A stretch of 64,000 nt of DNA, from positions 16,027-80,026 of the forward strand of contig NZ_PDKC01000009.1 of the NCBI RefSeq assembly GCF_004116495.1. Reading direction: 5' to 3'. Both the position numbers and the translations under genes were made by a program. How positions within the stretch are numbered: the first letter of the stretch is position 1; each line of letters begins with the position of its first letter. The notes beneath the pieces were generated by a model. The model was not told the origin of the DNA and ran no database searches. It saw nothing but the letters and a program-made list of their open reading frames with translations. Positions 56,056 through 64,000 of this stretch are shown one piece after another. Source of the stretch: Arcobacter sp. CECT 8985 (GTDB taxonomy: Bacteria; Campylobacterota; Campylobacteria; Campylobacterales; Arcobacteraceae).

Positions 56056-56138
56056 CTAATTTTTGGAACAAAATTAGCAAACCTCACTTATTAGCTTTTA
56101 TAACCTTGATTTAGAGATTTAATTTGTTCCAAAAATTG
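56056..56138. repeat. inverted repeat at the right border of the island
   Basis: AATTTTTGGAACAAA (56058-56072) and TTTGTTCCAAAAATT (56123-56137) are exact 15-base complements about 50 bases apart. The left arm also lies inside its own hairpin, CTAATTTT and AAAATTAG around TGGAAC (56056-56077). No gene is present between the arms or up to greB. It could be a terminator, a degenerate cassette end or a short transposon remnant. Confidence 0.6.
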
Positions 56139-56225
56139 TTAAAAAAGTAGAATATATAGATTCTCTAAAACTCTTAAGACTTTTAGTATTTTAAATTCTA
56201 TCAGACTGATACAAAATTTCTAACA

Positions 56226-56714
56226 CTAGTCCAATGTAGTAAAATCATACTTTTTTATATCTATAATTTCATACTCAAATAGTTTATCATTTATAAAAAG
56301 TTCAATTTCATCATCAATTGATTTTCCAAGAAGTTTACGTCCTAAAGGTGATTTATTTGAAATAAAATTTTCTTTTGGATTTGTTTCATATGTTCCAACA
56401 ATAATAAACTCTTTTTGCTCTTCTAATTCTAAATCAAATAGAGTTACTCTACTTCCAAAATTAACTTTATTATGTGGAATTTCATCTATATTTATAACTT
56501 TACTATTTTTTATTATTTTGTCTAAAAACCTTAATCTTTTATCAATATTTCGTATTTGTTCTTTTGCACTTATATATTCAGCATTTTCACTTCTATCGCC
56601 AAATTGTGCAGCTATTTCTTTTTCTTTGACCCAATATGGTTTTTTAACTTTTAAGAGATGATTAAACTCATCAACAATTTTTCTAAAACCATATTCTGTA
56701 ATTAATTCTTTCAT
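56226..56714 (-). CDS. greB: transcript-cleavage elongation factor GreB
   Basis: This 162-residue protein has the N-terminal coiled-coil of Gre factors. EIAAQFGDRSENAEYISAKEQIRNIDKRLRFLDKII holds the tip motif with two acidic residues. A C-terminal FKBP-like domain follows, with FGSRVTLFDLE and KSPLGRKLLGKSIDDEIEL. DRSENAEY and the basic spacing favour GreB over GreA. It lets backtracked RNA polymerase cleave its transcript. It is the first ordinary gene right of the cassette island. Confidence 0.88.
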   Translation of the reverse strand: MKELITEYGFRKIVDEFNHLLKVKKPYWVKEKEIAAQFGDRSENAEYISAKEQIRNIDKRLRFLDKIIKNSKVINIDEIPHNKVNFGSRVTLFDLELEEQKEFIIVGTYETNPKENFISNKSPLGRKLLGKSIDDEIELFINDKLFEYEIIDIKKYDFTTLD

Positions 56715-56761
56715 AATAAGATTATAACAAGTTTGAGTAAAATTAAATTGATATATAAAGT

Positions 56762-56791
56762 TTAGATAAAAGAGAAAACTCTTTTATCTAA
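56762..56791 (-). terminator. terminator after torA
   Basis: A perfect 13-base stem (TTAGATAAAAGAG and complement) with an AAAA loop lies five bases beyond the torA stop, followed on the minus strand by an AT-rich run. Confidence 0.7.
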
Positions 56792-56795
56792 TATT

Positions 56796-59282
56796 TTAGC
56801 TAGGTTGTTTAAAGATAGTTAAATCTGGAGCTTTTTTTGTATATTTTTCAATATTAACTAATGCAGTATTTGAACTATTACCATTTGCTAGTTTTGAAGA
56901 TGGAATATCTTTTGTCAAAATATTTACAGAACCATTTATACATAAACTATTTTTTTCTGCTTTATTTAAAGGATTATACCAAGCACCTTCTTGAACTCTA
57001 ACAACTCCTTTTTTTAAGTTATTAGTTACAATTGCACCAGCTAAAATTTCACCTCTTTTATTAAAAACTCTTACTACATCGCCATTTTTAATACCTTTTG
57101 CTTTTGCATCTTCTGTATTAATCCATATTGGCTCTCTATTTGATATTGCATATTTATCTCTTAATGAAGTATTATTTAATTGAGAATGAAGTCTATGTCT
57201 AGGATGAGGAGAGATTAAAGCAAATTCTGCTTTTTTATTTTTCATTCCTAACCACTCACTAGGTTCAAACCAAGTAGGATGTGCTTTACAATCATCATAA
57301 TTCATTTTTTCAATTGTTTTTGAATATATCTCAATTTTACCAGATGGAGTTCCAAGTGGATTTAAGATAGGATCTTCTCTAAAATCAGAATATCTTACAA
57401 ATTGTGTATTTTCAAATGGTGCTTCAAAAGTTATAGGTTTATTTGCTTTCCAAAAATCTTTAAATGTAGGAATTTTCAAATTCATTTTTACTGACTGCTC
57501 ATAAGCTTGATTATAGAACTCTTCTATCCATTGAATATCTGTTTTATTTTGAGTATATTTTTTGAATACACCAAACTCTTTTGCTAAATCACTAAAAATT
57601 TGATAATCATCTTTTGCTTCAAATTGTTTTTTAACTGCTTGTTTCATAGGAACTATATTTAAATTTGAATAATCCCCTGTCATTGTAATATCATTTCTTT
57701 CATAACTTGTAGTTGTAGGCATAACAATATCCGCCATTCTTGCAGTTGGTGTCCAATAAAGTTCATTTACTACAATTGTTCTTGGTTTTTTCCAAGCTTT
57801 TATTAAAGTATTTATATCTTGATGATGTGAAAAAGGATTTCCTCCAACCCAATAAATAAAATCAATTTCAGGGTAAGTTACTTGCTTACCATTAAAATCC
57901 AATTTTTTCCCAGGATTTAATAATGCATCAGCTATTCTAGCCACAGGGAATGCATATTTTGCTGCATTCTCTAACCAAGATGAACCACCTGTATATTTTT
58001 TTGAAACTTCTATATTTGAAGTCATTCCTCCAATAATTGCGCTTTTTGTTGTAGGAACTCCACCATTTGAATAGTGATAAGATAATCCAAATCCACCTCC
58101 TGGAAGTCCAATTTGACCTATTACACTAGCTAGAGTTACTAACATCCAATGAGGTTGTTCTCCATGATGAGCTCTTTGCATTCCCCATCCAGACATAAAC
58201 ATAGTTCTATTATCATAAAATAAATTTGCTAACTCTTTTATAGTTTTTTCATCAATACCACAAATTTTAGAAGCCCAAGCTGCATCTTTTACAATTTTGT
58301 CTTCTTTTCCATATAGATAATCTTTAAATTTATCAAACCCTTCTGTATATTCACTTAAAAAAGATTCATCATATTTTTTAGCTTCAAGTAAAGTATGAAC
58401 CATACCCATCATCATTGAAACATCTGTATTAGGATTTGGAGCAATCCATTGTGCATTTAAATATTCGCAAGTTTCTGTTTTATATGGATCAATACAAATT
58501 ATTTTTTTACCTGATTTTTTTAATTTTTCAAAATATTTAAATCCATTTTCATCTGTTGAACTCCATGCAATTTTCAACGTTGTTAATGGATTTGCTCCCC
58601 ATATAACTACAACTTTTGAATGTTCTAACACAACAGGCCATGAAGTTTGCTGTTCATAAACTTCTATTGTTCCAAGTACATGAGGCATAATAACTTGAGA
58701 TGCACCAGTAGAATAATCACCAACTGTTCCAACAAATCCACCAGTTGCTGTCATAAACCTATGAAGAAGAACTCTTGAGTTATGCATATTTCCACTACTT
58801 TTCCATCCATAACTACCTGCAAAAACTCCTTTTGTACCTTTTTCTTTTCTTGTTTTTTTAAGCTCTTTTGCTATTAATTTTATTGCTTTTTCATATGGAA
58901 CTCTTACCCATTCATCATTACCTCTTAATTCAGGTTTTGGACTATCTGGGTTATCTAAATATGATTTTCTTACCATTGGGTATTTTACTCTATCTTTAGC
59001 ATACACTAAATCATCTGTATAATGTTGTAAAGAGTTTTTAATATTAGATGTTTTTTGATAAGGTTCAGATTTTATTATCTTTCCATCTTTTAATGTTAAT
59101 TTTAACATACCCCAGTGAGCTGCTGTTAAAACTTCACCATTTTTAACTAAACTTGTTGAAAATGTCGATATTGTACCAGCTAATAATTGACCTCTTTTTG
59201 AAACACTATCAATAAAAGGAACAGCAGTAAATAATGCCGCTAATTTTATAAAACCTCTTCTTTGTTGATTTATTTTTTTCAT
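56796..59282 (-). CDS. torA: TorA-type molybdopterin N-oxide/S-oxide reductase
   Basis: This 828-residue periplasmic enzyme is exported by the Tat system (QQRRGFIKLAALF, twin Arg 8-9). The molybdenum ligand is Ser191 in GDYSTGASQVIMPHVLG. AAHWGMLKLTLKDGKI, EVYEQQTSWPVVLEHSKVVVIWGANP, HGEQPHWMLVTLASVIGQIGLPGGGFG and HSQLNNTSLRDKYAISNREPIWIN are TorA/BisC family signatures. There is no N-terminal iron-sulfur site, as expected. It should reduce trimethylamine N-oxide or related oxides in anaerobic respiration. The ATG with AAAGG upstream is preferred to an earlier GTG. The cytochrome partner precedes it. Confidence 0.9.
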   Translation of the reverse strand: MKKINQQRRGFIKLAALFTAVPFIDSVSKRGQLLAGTISTFSTSLVKNGEVLTAAHWGMLKLTLKDGKIIKSEPYQKTSNIKNSLQHYTDDLVYAKDRVKYPMVRKSYLDNPDSPKPELRGNDEWVRVPYEKAIKLIAKELKKTRKEKGTKGVFAGSYGWKSSGNMHNSRVLLHRFMTATGGFVGTVGDYSTGASQVIMPHVLGTIEVYEQQTSWPVVLEHSKVVVIWGANPLTTLKIAWSSTDENGFKYFEKLKKSGKKIICIDPYKTETCEYLNAQWIAPNPNTDVSMMMGMVHTLLEAKKYDESFLSEYTEGFDKFKDYLYGKEDKIVKDAAWASKICGIDEKTIKELANLFYDNRTMFMSGWGMQRAHHGEQPHWMLVTLASVIGQIGLPGGGFGLSYHYSNGGVPTTKSAIIGGMTSNIEVSKKYTGGSSWLENAAKYAFPVARIADALLNPGKKLDFNGKQVTYPEIDFIYWVGGNPFSHHQDINTLIKAWKKPRTIVVNELYWTPTARMADIVMPTTTSYERNDITMTGDYSNLNIVPMKQAVKKQFEAKDDYQIFSDLAKEFGVFKKYTQNKTDIQWIEEFYNQAYEQSVKMNLKIPTFKDFWKANKPITFEAPFENTQFVRYSDFREDPILNPLGTPSGKIEIYSKTIEKMNYDDCKAHPTWFEPSEWLGMKNKKAEFALISPHPRHRLHSQLNNTSLRDKYAISNREPIWINTEDAKAKGIKNGDVVRVFNKRGEILAGAIVTNNLKKGVVRVQEGAWYNPLNKAEKNSLCINGSVNILTKDIPSSKLANGNSSNTALVNIEKYTKKAPDLTIFKQPS

Positions 59283-59283
59283 G

Positions 59284-59871
59284 TTATTCACCTTTCATAT
59301 CTTTTGCATGTTTTTGTAAATATTGTGTTACTAAGTATCTATCCATTTTAGGAATTGCTGTTCTATCAACCATTGCTTTAAACATACTAGGCCATTGATT
59401 TGCAGTAAATTCTCTTACTGGATGTGCAGGATGACAAATTGCACAATTATTTTTAAATAACTCTTGTGCTTTTGAATATAAAGAGTCTAAATCTTTAGTA
59501 AGGTTATTATCTTTTGTATAAGCAGTTAAAACTACTTTTGACCACTTTACACCATCTAATGCTTTTTCAGTAGATATTTTTTTAATATCAAATTTTGCAC
59601 TTTTACTAAGTCCAGCAACTAATATTCTTTTTTCTTTAACAAAATATATAGCATTAGGAACACCCTCTTTTACGTATCCTTTAATTTGAACTTTAATTTT
59701 ACCATTACTCTTTTCTAGCACATTTACTTTTGATGTAGGAAGAAGTCTCCCTTTAACAGAATCACCTTTTGAGTTTACATACAGATTTTTTACTGTACTT
59801 GTGTACATAGTCTCATTTGCAAATAATGATATGCTAAAAAATAGCACCATTAAAAATACATTTTTTTTCAT
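59284..59871 (-). CDS. monohaem c-type cytochrome, TorA electron partner
   Basis: This 195-residue protein has a signal peptide (first 18 residues) and an SH3-like segment (YVNSKGDSVKGRLLPTSKVNVLEKSNGKIKVQIKGYVK). The C-terminal haem domain has the CAICH site in FKNNCAICHPAHPVREFTANQWPSMFKAMVDR. That ending resembles the C-terminal haem domain of TorC, but the four N-terminal haems of TorC are absent. It is the small form that accompanies TorA in Campylobacter. It overlaps the torA region and carries a strong AAAGGAG site. Confidence 0.88.
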   Translation of the reverse strand: MKKNVFLMVLFFSISLFANETMYTSTVKNLYVNSKGDSVKGRLLPTSKVNVLEKSNGKIKVQIKGYVKEGVPNAIYFVKEKRILVAGLSKSAKFDIKKISTEKALDGVKWSKVVLTAYTKDNNLTKDLDSLYSKAQELFKNNCAICHPAHPVREFTANQWPSMFKAMVDRTAIPKMDRYLVTQYLQKHAKDMKGE

Positions 59872-59990
59872 GTGTCTCCTTTTCTTATCTATATAAATTA
59901 TAGAAAAAATAAGAGTGAAAATAATTGAAAAATTGTGGCAAAAAAATGTAAATTTATATTTTTTTTAATTTTTATAGTAAATATAATATT
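59872..59990 (-). promoter_or_regulatory. promoter region of the cytochrome-torA operon
   Basis: This 119-base gap holds a TATAAT box on the minus strand close to the cytochrome gene, AT-rich DNA, and the inner copy of a 14-base direct repeat. The other copy lies in the end of the kinase gene. It is a plausible landing site for the adjacent response regulator. Confidence 0.5.
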
Positions 59991-60013
59991 TTATCTAACT
60001 TTTATAGTAAATA
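59970..60013. repeat. 14-base direct repeat upstream of the torA operon
   Basis: TTTTATAGTAAATA occurs at 59970-59983 and at 60000-60013, exactly 30 bases apart, or about three DNA turns. OmpR-type regulators often bind direct repeats on one helix face. The second copy overlaps the last codons of the kinase gene. Confidence 0.45.
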
Positions 60014-61643
60014 AAGCTCCATCTTTAATATTTTTAACATTTACATATCCTTGCATATTATTTTCAATAATCATTTTTGTCATATAAAGTCCAATTCCTG
60101 TTCCTTTTTTGGCATGTTTAGTTGTAAAATATGGCTGAAAGATAACATTAATATCTTCTAATTTGATTCCTTGTGCATTATCTGAAATTTTAAGAATTGT
60201 AAATTTTTTCCCAACTTTTATACTTATTGTTATTGTGGGATTTTTTATGCGTCTTGATATTAAAACATCTTTTGCATTTGAAATAATATTTAATATTGCA
60301 TGTGAGAATTCACTTGAATATCCATTTATAATATTATCTTCTTGAACATCAAAAATTAATTTTATATTATTATTGCTCAAAGAAGCATTTATAATAAAAA
60401 GTGCTTTTTTACAAGCTTGCAAAACAGAAAAATTTTCTTTTTCTTTGCTAGGCTTAAAGAAGTTTTGAAAATCACTAATTGTATCTGACATATGTTGAGT
60501 AATTTGATTACAAGTATTTATGCTTTCAAGAAGATGTTCTTTTTCTAATATACTATATTTACTTATAGTTTCTAACTCCATTAAAACCGCATTTATTTCA
60601 CCTATTGGTTGTCTCCATTGATGTGCAATATTACCTATCATTTCTCCCATTGCTGCAAGTTTTGATTGTTGCATCATCAATTTTTCTTGATTTGTTCTTT
60701 GAATTATCTCTTCTTTGATTTTATTTTCCAAATCCCCAATCATTTCATTCATAACATTTTTTAAAACATTAAGTTCGTTTGATTTTGCTTCTTTGTTTAG
60801 TTTATTACCAAAGTGACCTTGTTTTAGATGATCTAGTGCAGATGTTGCTTCTTTTATTAACTTATAATCATCATTTAAATTTTCTTTAATTACTTTTACT
60901 TTTTTATTTATTGCCTTTGACATTAAACCAAGTTCATCATTACTTTTAATATCAATATGCAACTCACCTTTATATGCTGTTGGATTTTTTAAATAATCAA
61001 AAAATTTTCTTAAACCACCTTCAACATTTTCAATTTGTTTTACAATTTTCATTAAAATCAAAATATCAAGAATAAAACCAATAATACCAATAAATAAAAC
61101 ACCTAAAACTATATAATAATTATTTAAATCAATATCTTTTTCTAGGTTTGCTAATTTCTCTTCTGAATTATGTAGTTTTTGTCTTTGTAATTGTTTTAAC
61201 TTATTAATTAATAAATAAAAACTTTCTCTTTCGATAGTTGAAGTATTCATAAATGCACCTTCATCAAAACCATCCAATGAATATCTTCTTGTTCTTATTA
61301 CTTGTTTTTTATAATTTTCCCAAACTTTCCTATCAATTAAAGAGTTATTTGCAAAATTTTTATCCAATCTATTTAATATTGGCATTATTTTTTCATCAAA
61401 CTTTTTCTTAAAATCATCATTTGGAGAAATCACTAAAGACAAAGTAATTTCTCTTAATGTAAATAAATCTTCAATATATAAAGTTTGTATATCTTGCGTT
61501 TGCTTAAAGTTAGTAACTACATTTTTAGAGCTTTCAAAACTATTTTTATTTATTTTTAAAGAAAGCCAACCTAAAAAAATCAATGATATAAATGCAATAA
61601 AACCTAAAATCAAAAACTTTTGACGTATTTTTAAATTATTCAC
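59991..61643 (-). CDS. membrane sensor histidine kinase of the torA region
   Basis: The 550-residue protein has two membrane helices at about 9-28 and 176-200, enclosing a helical periplasmic domain of about 145 residues. A HAMP-like linker (about 200-255) and a coiled coil lead to the H-box MGEMIGNIAHQWRQPIGEI with His341. The ATPase domain has ILNIISNAKDVL, ISDNAQGIKLE and GTGIGLYMTK. Its catalytic half resembles that of the sensor-less kinase at 52368-53321. The GTG start overlaps the binding-protein gene stop (TAGTG), so it is the third gene of an operon with its regulator. Confidence 0.88.
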   Translation of the reverse strand: MNNLKIRQKFLILGFIAFISLIFLGWLSLKINKNSFESSKNVVTNFKQTQDIQTLYIEDLFTLREITLSLVISPNDDFKKKFDEKIMPILNRLDKNFANNSLIDRKVWENYKKQVIRTRRYSLDGFDEGAFMNTSTIERESFYLLINKLKQLQRQKLHNSEEKLANLEKDIDLNNYYIVLGVLFIGIIGFILDILILMKIVKQIENVEGGLRKFFDYLKNPTAYKGELHIDIKSNDELGLMSKAINKKVKVIKENLNDDYKLIKEATSALDHLKQGHFGNKLNKEAKSNELNVLKNVMNEMIGDLENKIKEEIIQRTNQEKLMMQQSKLAAMGEMIGNIAHQWRQPIGEINAVLMELETISKYSILEKEHLLESINTCNQITQHMSDTISDFQNFFKPSKEKENFSVLQACKKALFIINASLSNNNIKLIFDVQEDNIINGYSSEFSHAILNIISNAKDVLISRRIKNPTITISIKVGKKFTILKISDNAQGIKLEDINVIFQPYFTTKHAKKGTGIGLYMTKMIIENNMQGYVNVKNIKDGALFTIKVR

Positions 61644-63265
61644 TACTTAATCCTTTTAGGATATAAATAATTAAGCCTATTTTTTTTAAGTTTCCCTTTT
61701 CTAATAGACCAATGATAAGGAGTAATTTTGGCATTCCATAAAGGGAAAAGTGCCATTTTTGATGGTTTGTAAATAACTTCTTTATTTAATGCAATTACAA
61801 TATTAGGAGAAGGAAGTACTAAAGTATAAGCTTTTTTATAACTATATAATAATATTTTATTTACTTCTTTTTGAAATTTTGGTGTATTTGTATCAAGAGC
61901 AAATAATTTATAAAACTCACGTACCAAATAATCATCTTTATCTACTGAACTCCAGTTTGCTTTAGTATATAATGTAAAAAAAGCAGTCCAGGGATGACCA
62001 TTCCAATCATCATTACCCCAAATTAACAAATCCCAATCATAAGCATTTTTTCTATCATTAAAAAGTTTTTCTAGTACAACTTTTTCATCGCTTGTTACAA
62101 AATAATCTAATTTCACACCATATTTAGATAACTGATACTCAATTCCTTTCCAAACAAACATAAATCTATCTTGAGTAATAACTTTTAGTTCTAATCCATT
62201 TAAAATTTCATGTAATTGTTTTTGGGTGAATCTTGATTTTCTATTTAAATATTTTTTTGATAATTCTTTTGCAAAATAAGTATTTGAAGAGAGTAAAAAT
62301 GGAGATTCTTTTGCTTCATTTTTAAATGCAAATTTAATTAAATTCTTCTGATTTAAAGCATCATTCAATGCTTGTCTAACTTTTATGTCTTTAAGCTTTG
62401 AATTTTTTTTTATTAAATTCATATGTACAGTAAGATTACTGTGAGAAGATGAAATTAAAAGTTTTGCATATTTTGAATTTACTATTTCAGTTTTTTTATT
62501 GAAAGGAATATAAGCAATATCAAGTTCACCTTCTTTTTTACTAATTTTATCTATTACTTCTTTTGTTGTAAGTTCAGTATAAATAGTTATTGTTTCAATA
62601 TACGGTTTATTCTTTTCAAAATAATAAGAATTTGCTTTTAAAACTATTTTTTTACTTTGTTTCAATCCAGAAGCATATCCAGAAGCTAAAATATAAGGTC
62701 CTGCCCCATAAAGTCCAGGTCCTTTAGTATTTTGTGCAGCTAAACTAGGAGTCCAATTATATTTTTCATAATATTGTTTTGTATAAAAATTCACTACACA
62801 TAAATCATTCAAAAGCATACCATATGGCTCTTTTAAATGTATTCTTATTTTATAATCATTTAATTTTTCTACATAATCTAACGCATTATGAATATTACTA
62901 TATAAAAAAGGCCCTTTCATAAAATGTTTAAAATTATACACAACAGAATCAGCATCAAATTTTGAACCATCTTGATACCTAACATCTTTTCTCAACCAAA
63001 AATCATAAGTAAGGTCATCAATTTTTTTGTGCTTATAAGCTAAGTAATACTCCCACCCTTTTTTTGACTCACTTAATCGTACTAAAGTACCATTAATTAA
63101 ACTAATAATATTAAAATATGCAAGTGTTGGCATATAAACTTTTAGATGACTTCCTTTAACTCTTTTATTAATGGCAATTTTGTTTGATTGATCATATTTA
63201 TAAGTTATTGAATCATTTGAAAATAATAAAACACTAAATAAAAAAATAAGTAAATATTTACGCAA
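61643..63265 (-). CDS. family 5 solute-binding protein, putative sensor subunit
   Basis: This 540-residue exported protein has a signal peptide of about 17 residues (lipobox absent). The fold is the SBP_bac_5 (oligopeptide/nickel-binding) type: LTYDFWLRKDVRYQDGSKFDADSVVYNFKHFM near 90, YKIRIHLKEPYGMLL, YGAGPYILASGYASG and KDIKVRQALNDALNQKNLIKFAF are diagnostic. No permease or ATPase gene adjoins. It is instead translated between a response regulator and a histidine kinase, overlapping both. It probably presents a ligand to the kinase, as TorT does for TorS, although TorT is of a different binding-protein family. Confidence 0.85.
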   Translation of the reverse strand: MRKYLLIFLFSVLLFSNDSITYKYDQSNKIAINKRVKGSHLKVYMPTLAYFNIISLINGTLVRLSESKKGWEYYLAYKHKKIDDLTYDFWLRKDVRYQDGSKFDADSVVYNFKHFMKGPFLYSNIHNALDYVEKLNDYKIRIHLKEPYGMLLNDLCVVNFYTKQYYEKYNWTPSLAAQNTKGPGLYGAGPYILASGYASGLKQSKKIVLKANSYYFEKNKPYIETITIYTELTTKEVIDKISKKEGELDIAYIPFNKKTEIVNSKYAKLLISSSHSNLTVHMNLIKKNSKLKDIKVRQALNDALNQKNLIKFAFKNEAKESPFLLSSNTYFAKELSKKYLNRKSRFTQKQLHEILNGLELKVITQDRFMFVWKGIEYQLSKYGVKLDYFVTSDEKVVLEKLFNDRKNAYDWDLLIWGNDDWNGHPWTAFFTLYTKANWSSVDKDDYLVREFYKLFALDTNTPKFQKEVNKILLYSYKKAYTLVLPSPNIVIALNKEVIYKPSKMALFPLWNAKITPYHWSIRKGKLKKNRLNYLYPKRIK

Positions 63266-63935
63266 CTTTATAACCTATCCCCGATAGATTTACAATAAAA
63301 TCTTTTGGTAGTTTTTTTCTTAAATTACGTATTAAAGATCTCAATGCATTATCTGTCATAACACTATCTTGCCAAACTACATTTTGTAACTCTTCATATG
63401 AAGTTATATTATTTATATTTTTAAATAATAATTCCAAGAATAAAATCTCTTTTTTTGTTAATGAAATCAACTCTTTATTGTGAAGTAGAATTTTTTGATT
63501 CCAATCATATTCATATCCATCTGGCAATTTTTTATATGTAATTTTTTTATTTAAAGTTGTATTTAAACAATACTCTAAAGTATCAATAAGTTTTTCTAAA
63601 GATAATGGTTTTATTAGATATTTTTCAATATGCATTTCAACCAAAGATAATAAGTATTTTTCTGTAGTATATGCTGTTTGAACTATAATGCAAACATTTT
63701 TATTAGATTTTCTTACTTCTTTTATAAATTCAACTCCATTCATATCTGGCATATGTAAATCAGTAATAATTAAATCAGGGATAAAACTTTTTAACTGTTC
63801 TAATGCATCACAACCATTTGATGCTTCCTTTACATCTGAAACTATATACCTCAAAGAGGAAACTATCTTTTCTCTTATAATATCTTCATCTTCTACAAAT
63901 AAAATATTTAGATCTTTTAAAGTAACTTCTGACAT
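63258..63935 (-). CDS. OmpR-type response regulator of the torA region
   Basis: This is a 225-residue protein. The receiver domain has acidic FVEDEDII near 13, phosphoacceptor Asp59 in IITDLHMPDMNG, and Lys109 in KYLIKPL. A winged-helix DNA-binding domain at about 135-225 follows, with ISLTKKEILFLELLFKN, TDNALRSLIRNLRKKLP and GIGYKVA. It has AAGGAAAG upstream and is first in an operon with a binding protein and a kinase. The nearest likely target is the downstream cytochrome-torA operon. Confidence 0.92.
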   Translation of the reverse strand: MSEVTLKDLNILFVEDEDIIREKIVSSLRYIVSDVKEASNGCDALEQLKSFIPDLIITDLHMPDMNGVEFIKEVRKSNKNVCIIVQTAYTTEKYLLSLVEMHIEKYLIKPLSLEKLIDTLEYCLNTTLNKKITYKKLPDGYEYDWNQKILLHNKELISLTKKEILFLELLFKNINNITSYEELQNVVWQDSVMTDNALRSLIRNLRKKLPKDFIVNLSGIGYKVA

Positions 63936-64000
63936 ATAATTTCTTTCCTTAAATAAATTATTACAATATACTAATACAAAGATATAAAACTAAATATTAC

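Noticed and set aside
59930..59960. sigma-54-like TGGCA motif near the cytochrome gene
   Set aside because: The motif lies on the plus strand, facing the wrong way, and lacks the TTGC partner at the right spacing.
1..64000. tRNA, rRNA, CRISPR arrays, complete insertion sequences
   Set aside because: All intergenic gaps were read for cloverleaf arms, regularly spaced repeats and transposase frames; none was convincing.

Overview
This window reads as chromosome of an Arcobacter-like member of the Campylobacterota (epsilon group). It is very AT-rich, TTG and GTG starts are common, and most genes sit in tight operons with 1 to 30 base overlaps. Family signatures of the group include cbpA-hspR, ftsA-ftsZ behind a PpiD-like chaperone, FliW, FlhX, hisS-speA-cysE, a short ArgA and HugZ. 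No rRNA, tRNA or CRISPR array is visible. About 64 protein genes can be supported.

Layout. Positions 1-9900 hold a probable tRNA-modification pair (rhodanese-like and MnmC2-like), the heat-shock pair cbpA-hspR behind a HAIR-type operator, the division genes ftsA-ftsZ, and a recD2-like helicase with arsC. Positions 9900-16050 hold flagellar genes (fliW, a FliK-like gene, flhX, fliP) around an mreD-like/mrdA cell-shape pair. Positions 16100-18100 hold a TolC-type protein and a thioredoxin-like protein. Positions 18100-27000 are one long minus-strand run: rplI, hslV, hslU, a small receiver-like protein, tatD, mltD, rlpA, hisB, kdsC, lptC, lptA, engB, argA. Then come a serine recombinase homologue that lacks its catalytic serine, and a plus-strand run ubiX-coaD-tmk-hisS-speA-cysE-tauE, followed by uvrA. 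Positions 37000-52300 hold transporters (two dicarboxylate/amino-acid symporter-type carriers, metNIQ, an OFA-type MFS carrier), pdxH, a thiol peroxidase, a HugZ protein and several unknowns.

The accessory part is 53300-56225. Three plus-strand genes are each followed by a foldable site with a shared architecture: a TAAC-containing left box, two complementary arms, and (in two of three) a GTT right box. I read these as attC recombination sites, so the segment is a small integron cassette array with no integrase in view (a CALIN-type element). Its cargo is an unrecognised three-helix membrane protein, a GNAT acetyltransferase and a DUF4365 putative nuclease. The genes look less AT-rich than their neighbours. 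The island lies between a sensor-less histidine kinase and greB.

The last 8 kb hold a TorA-type molybdoenzyme with its c-type cytochrome partner. Directly upstream is a response regulator / family-5 solute-binding protein / histidine kinase operon. It looks like a TMAO-type respiratory switch in which an oligopeptide-binding-type protein stands where TorT would be.

Other observations are a TatD gene with no ATG, GTG or TTG start, back-to-back promoters sharing a palindrome between fliW and the FliK-like gene, and a PD-(D/E)XK-like orphan.
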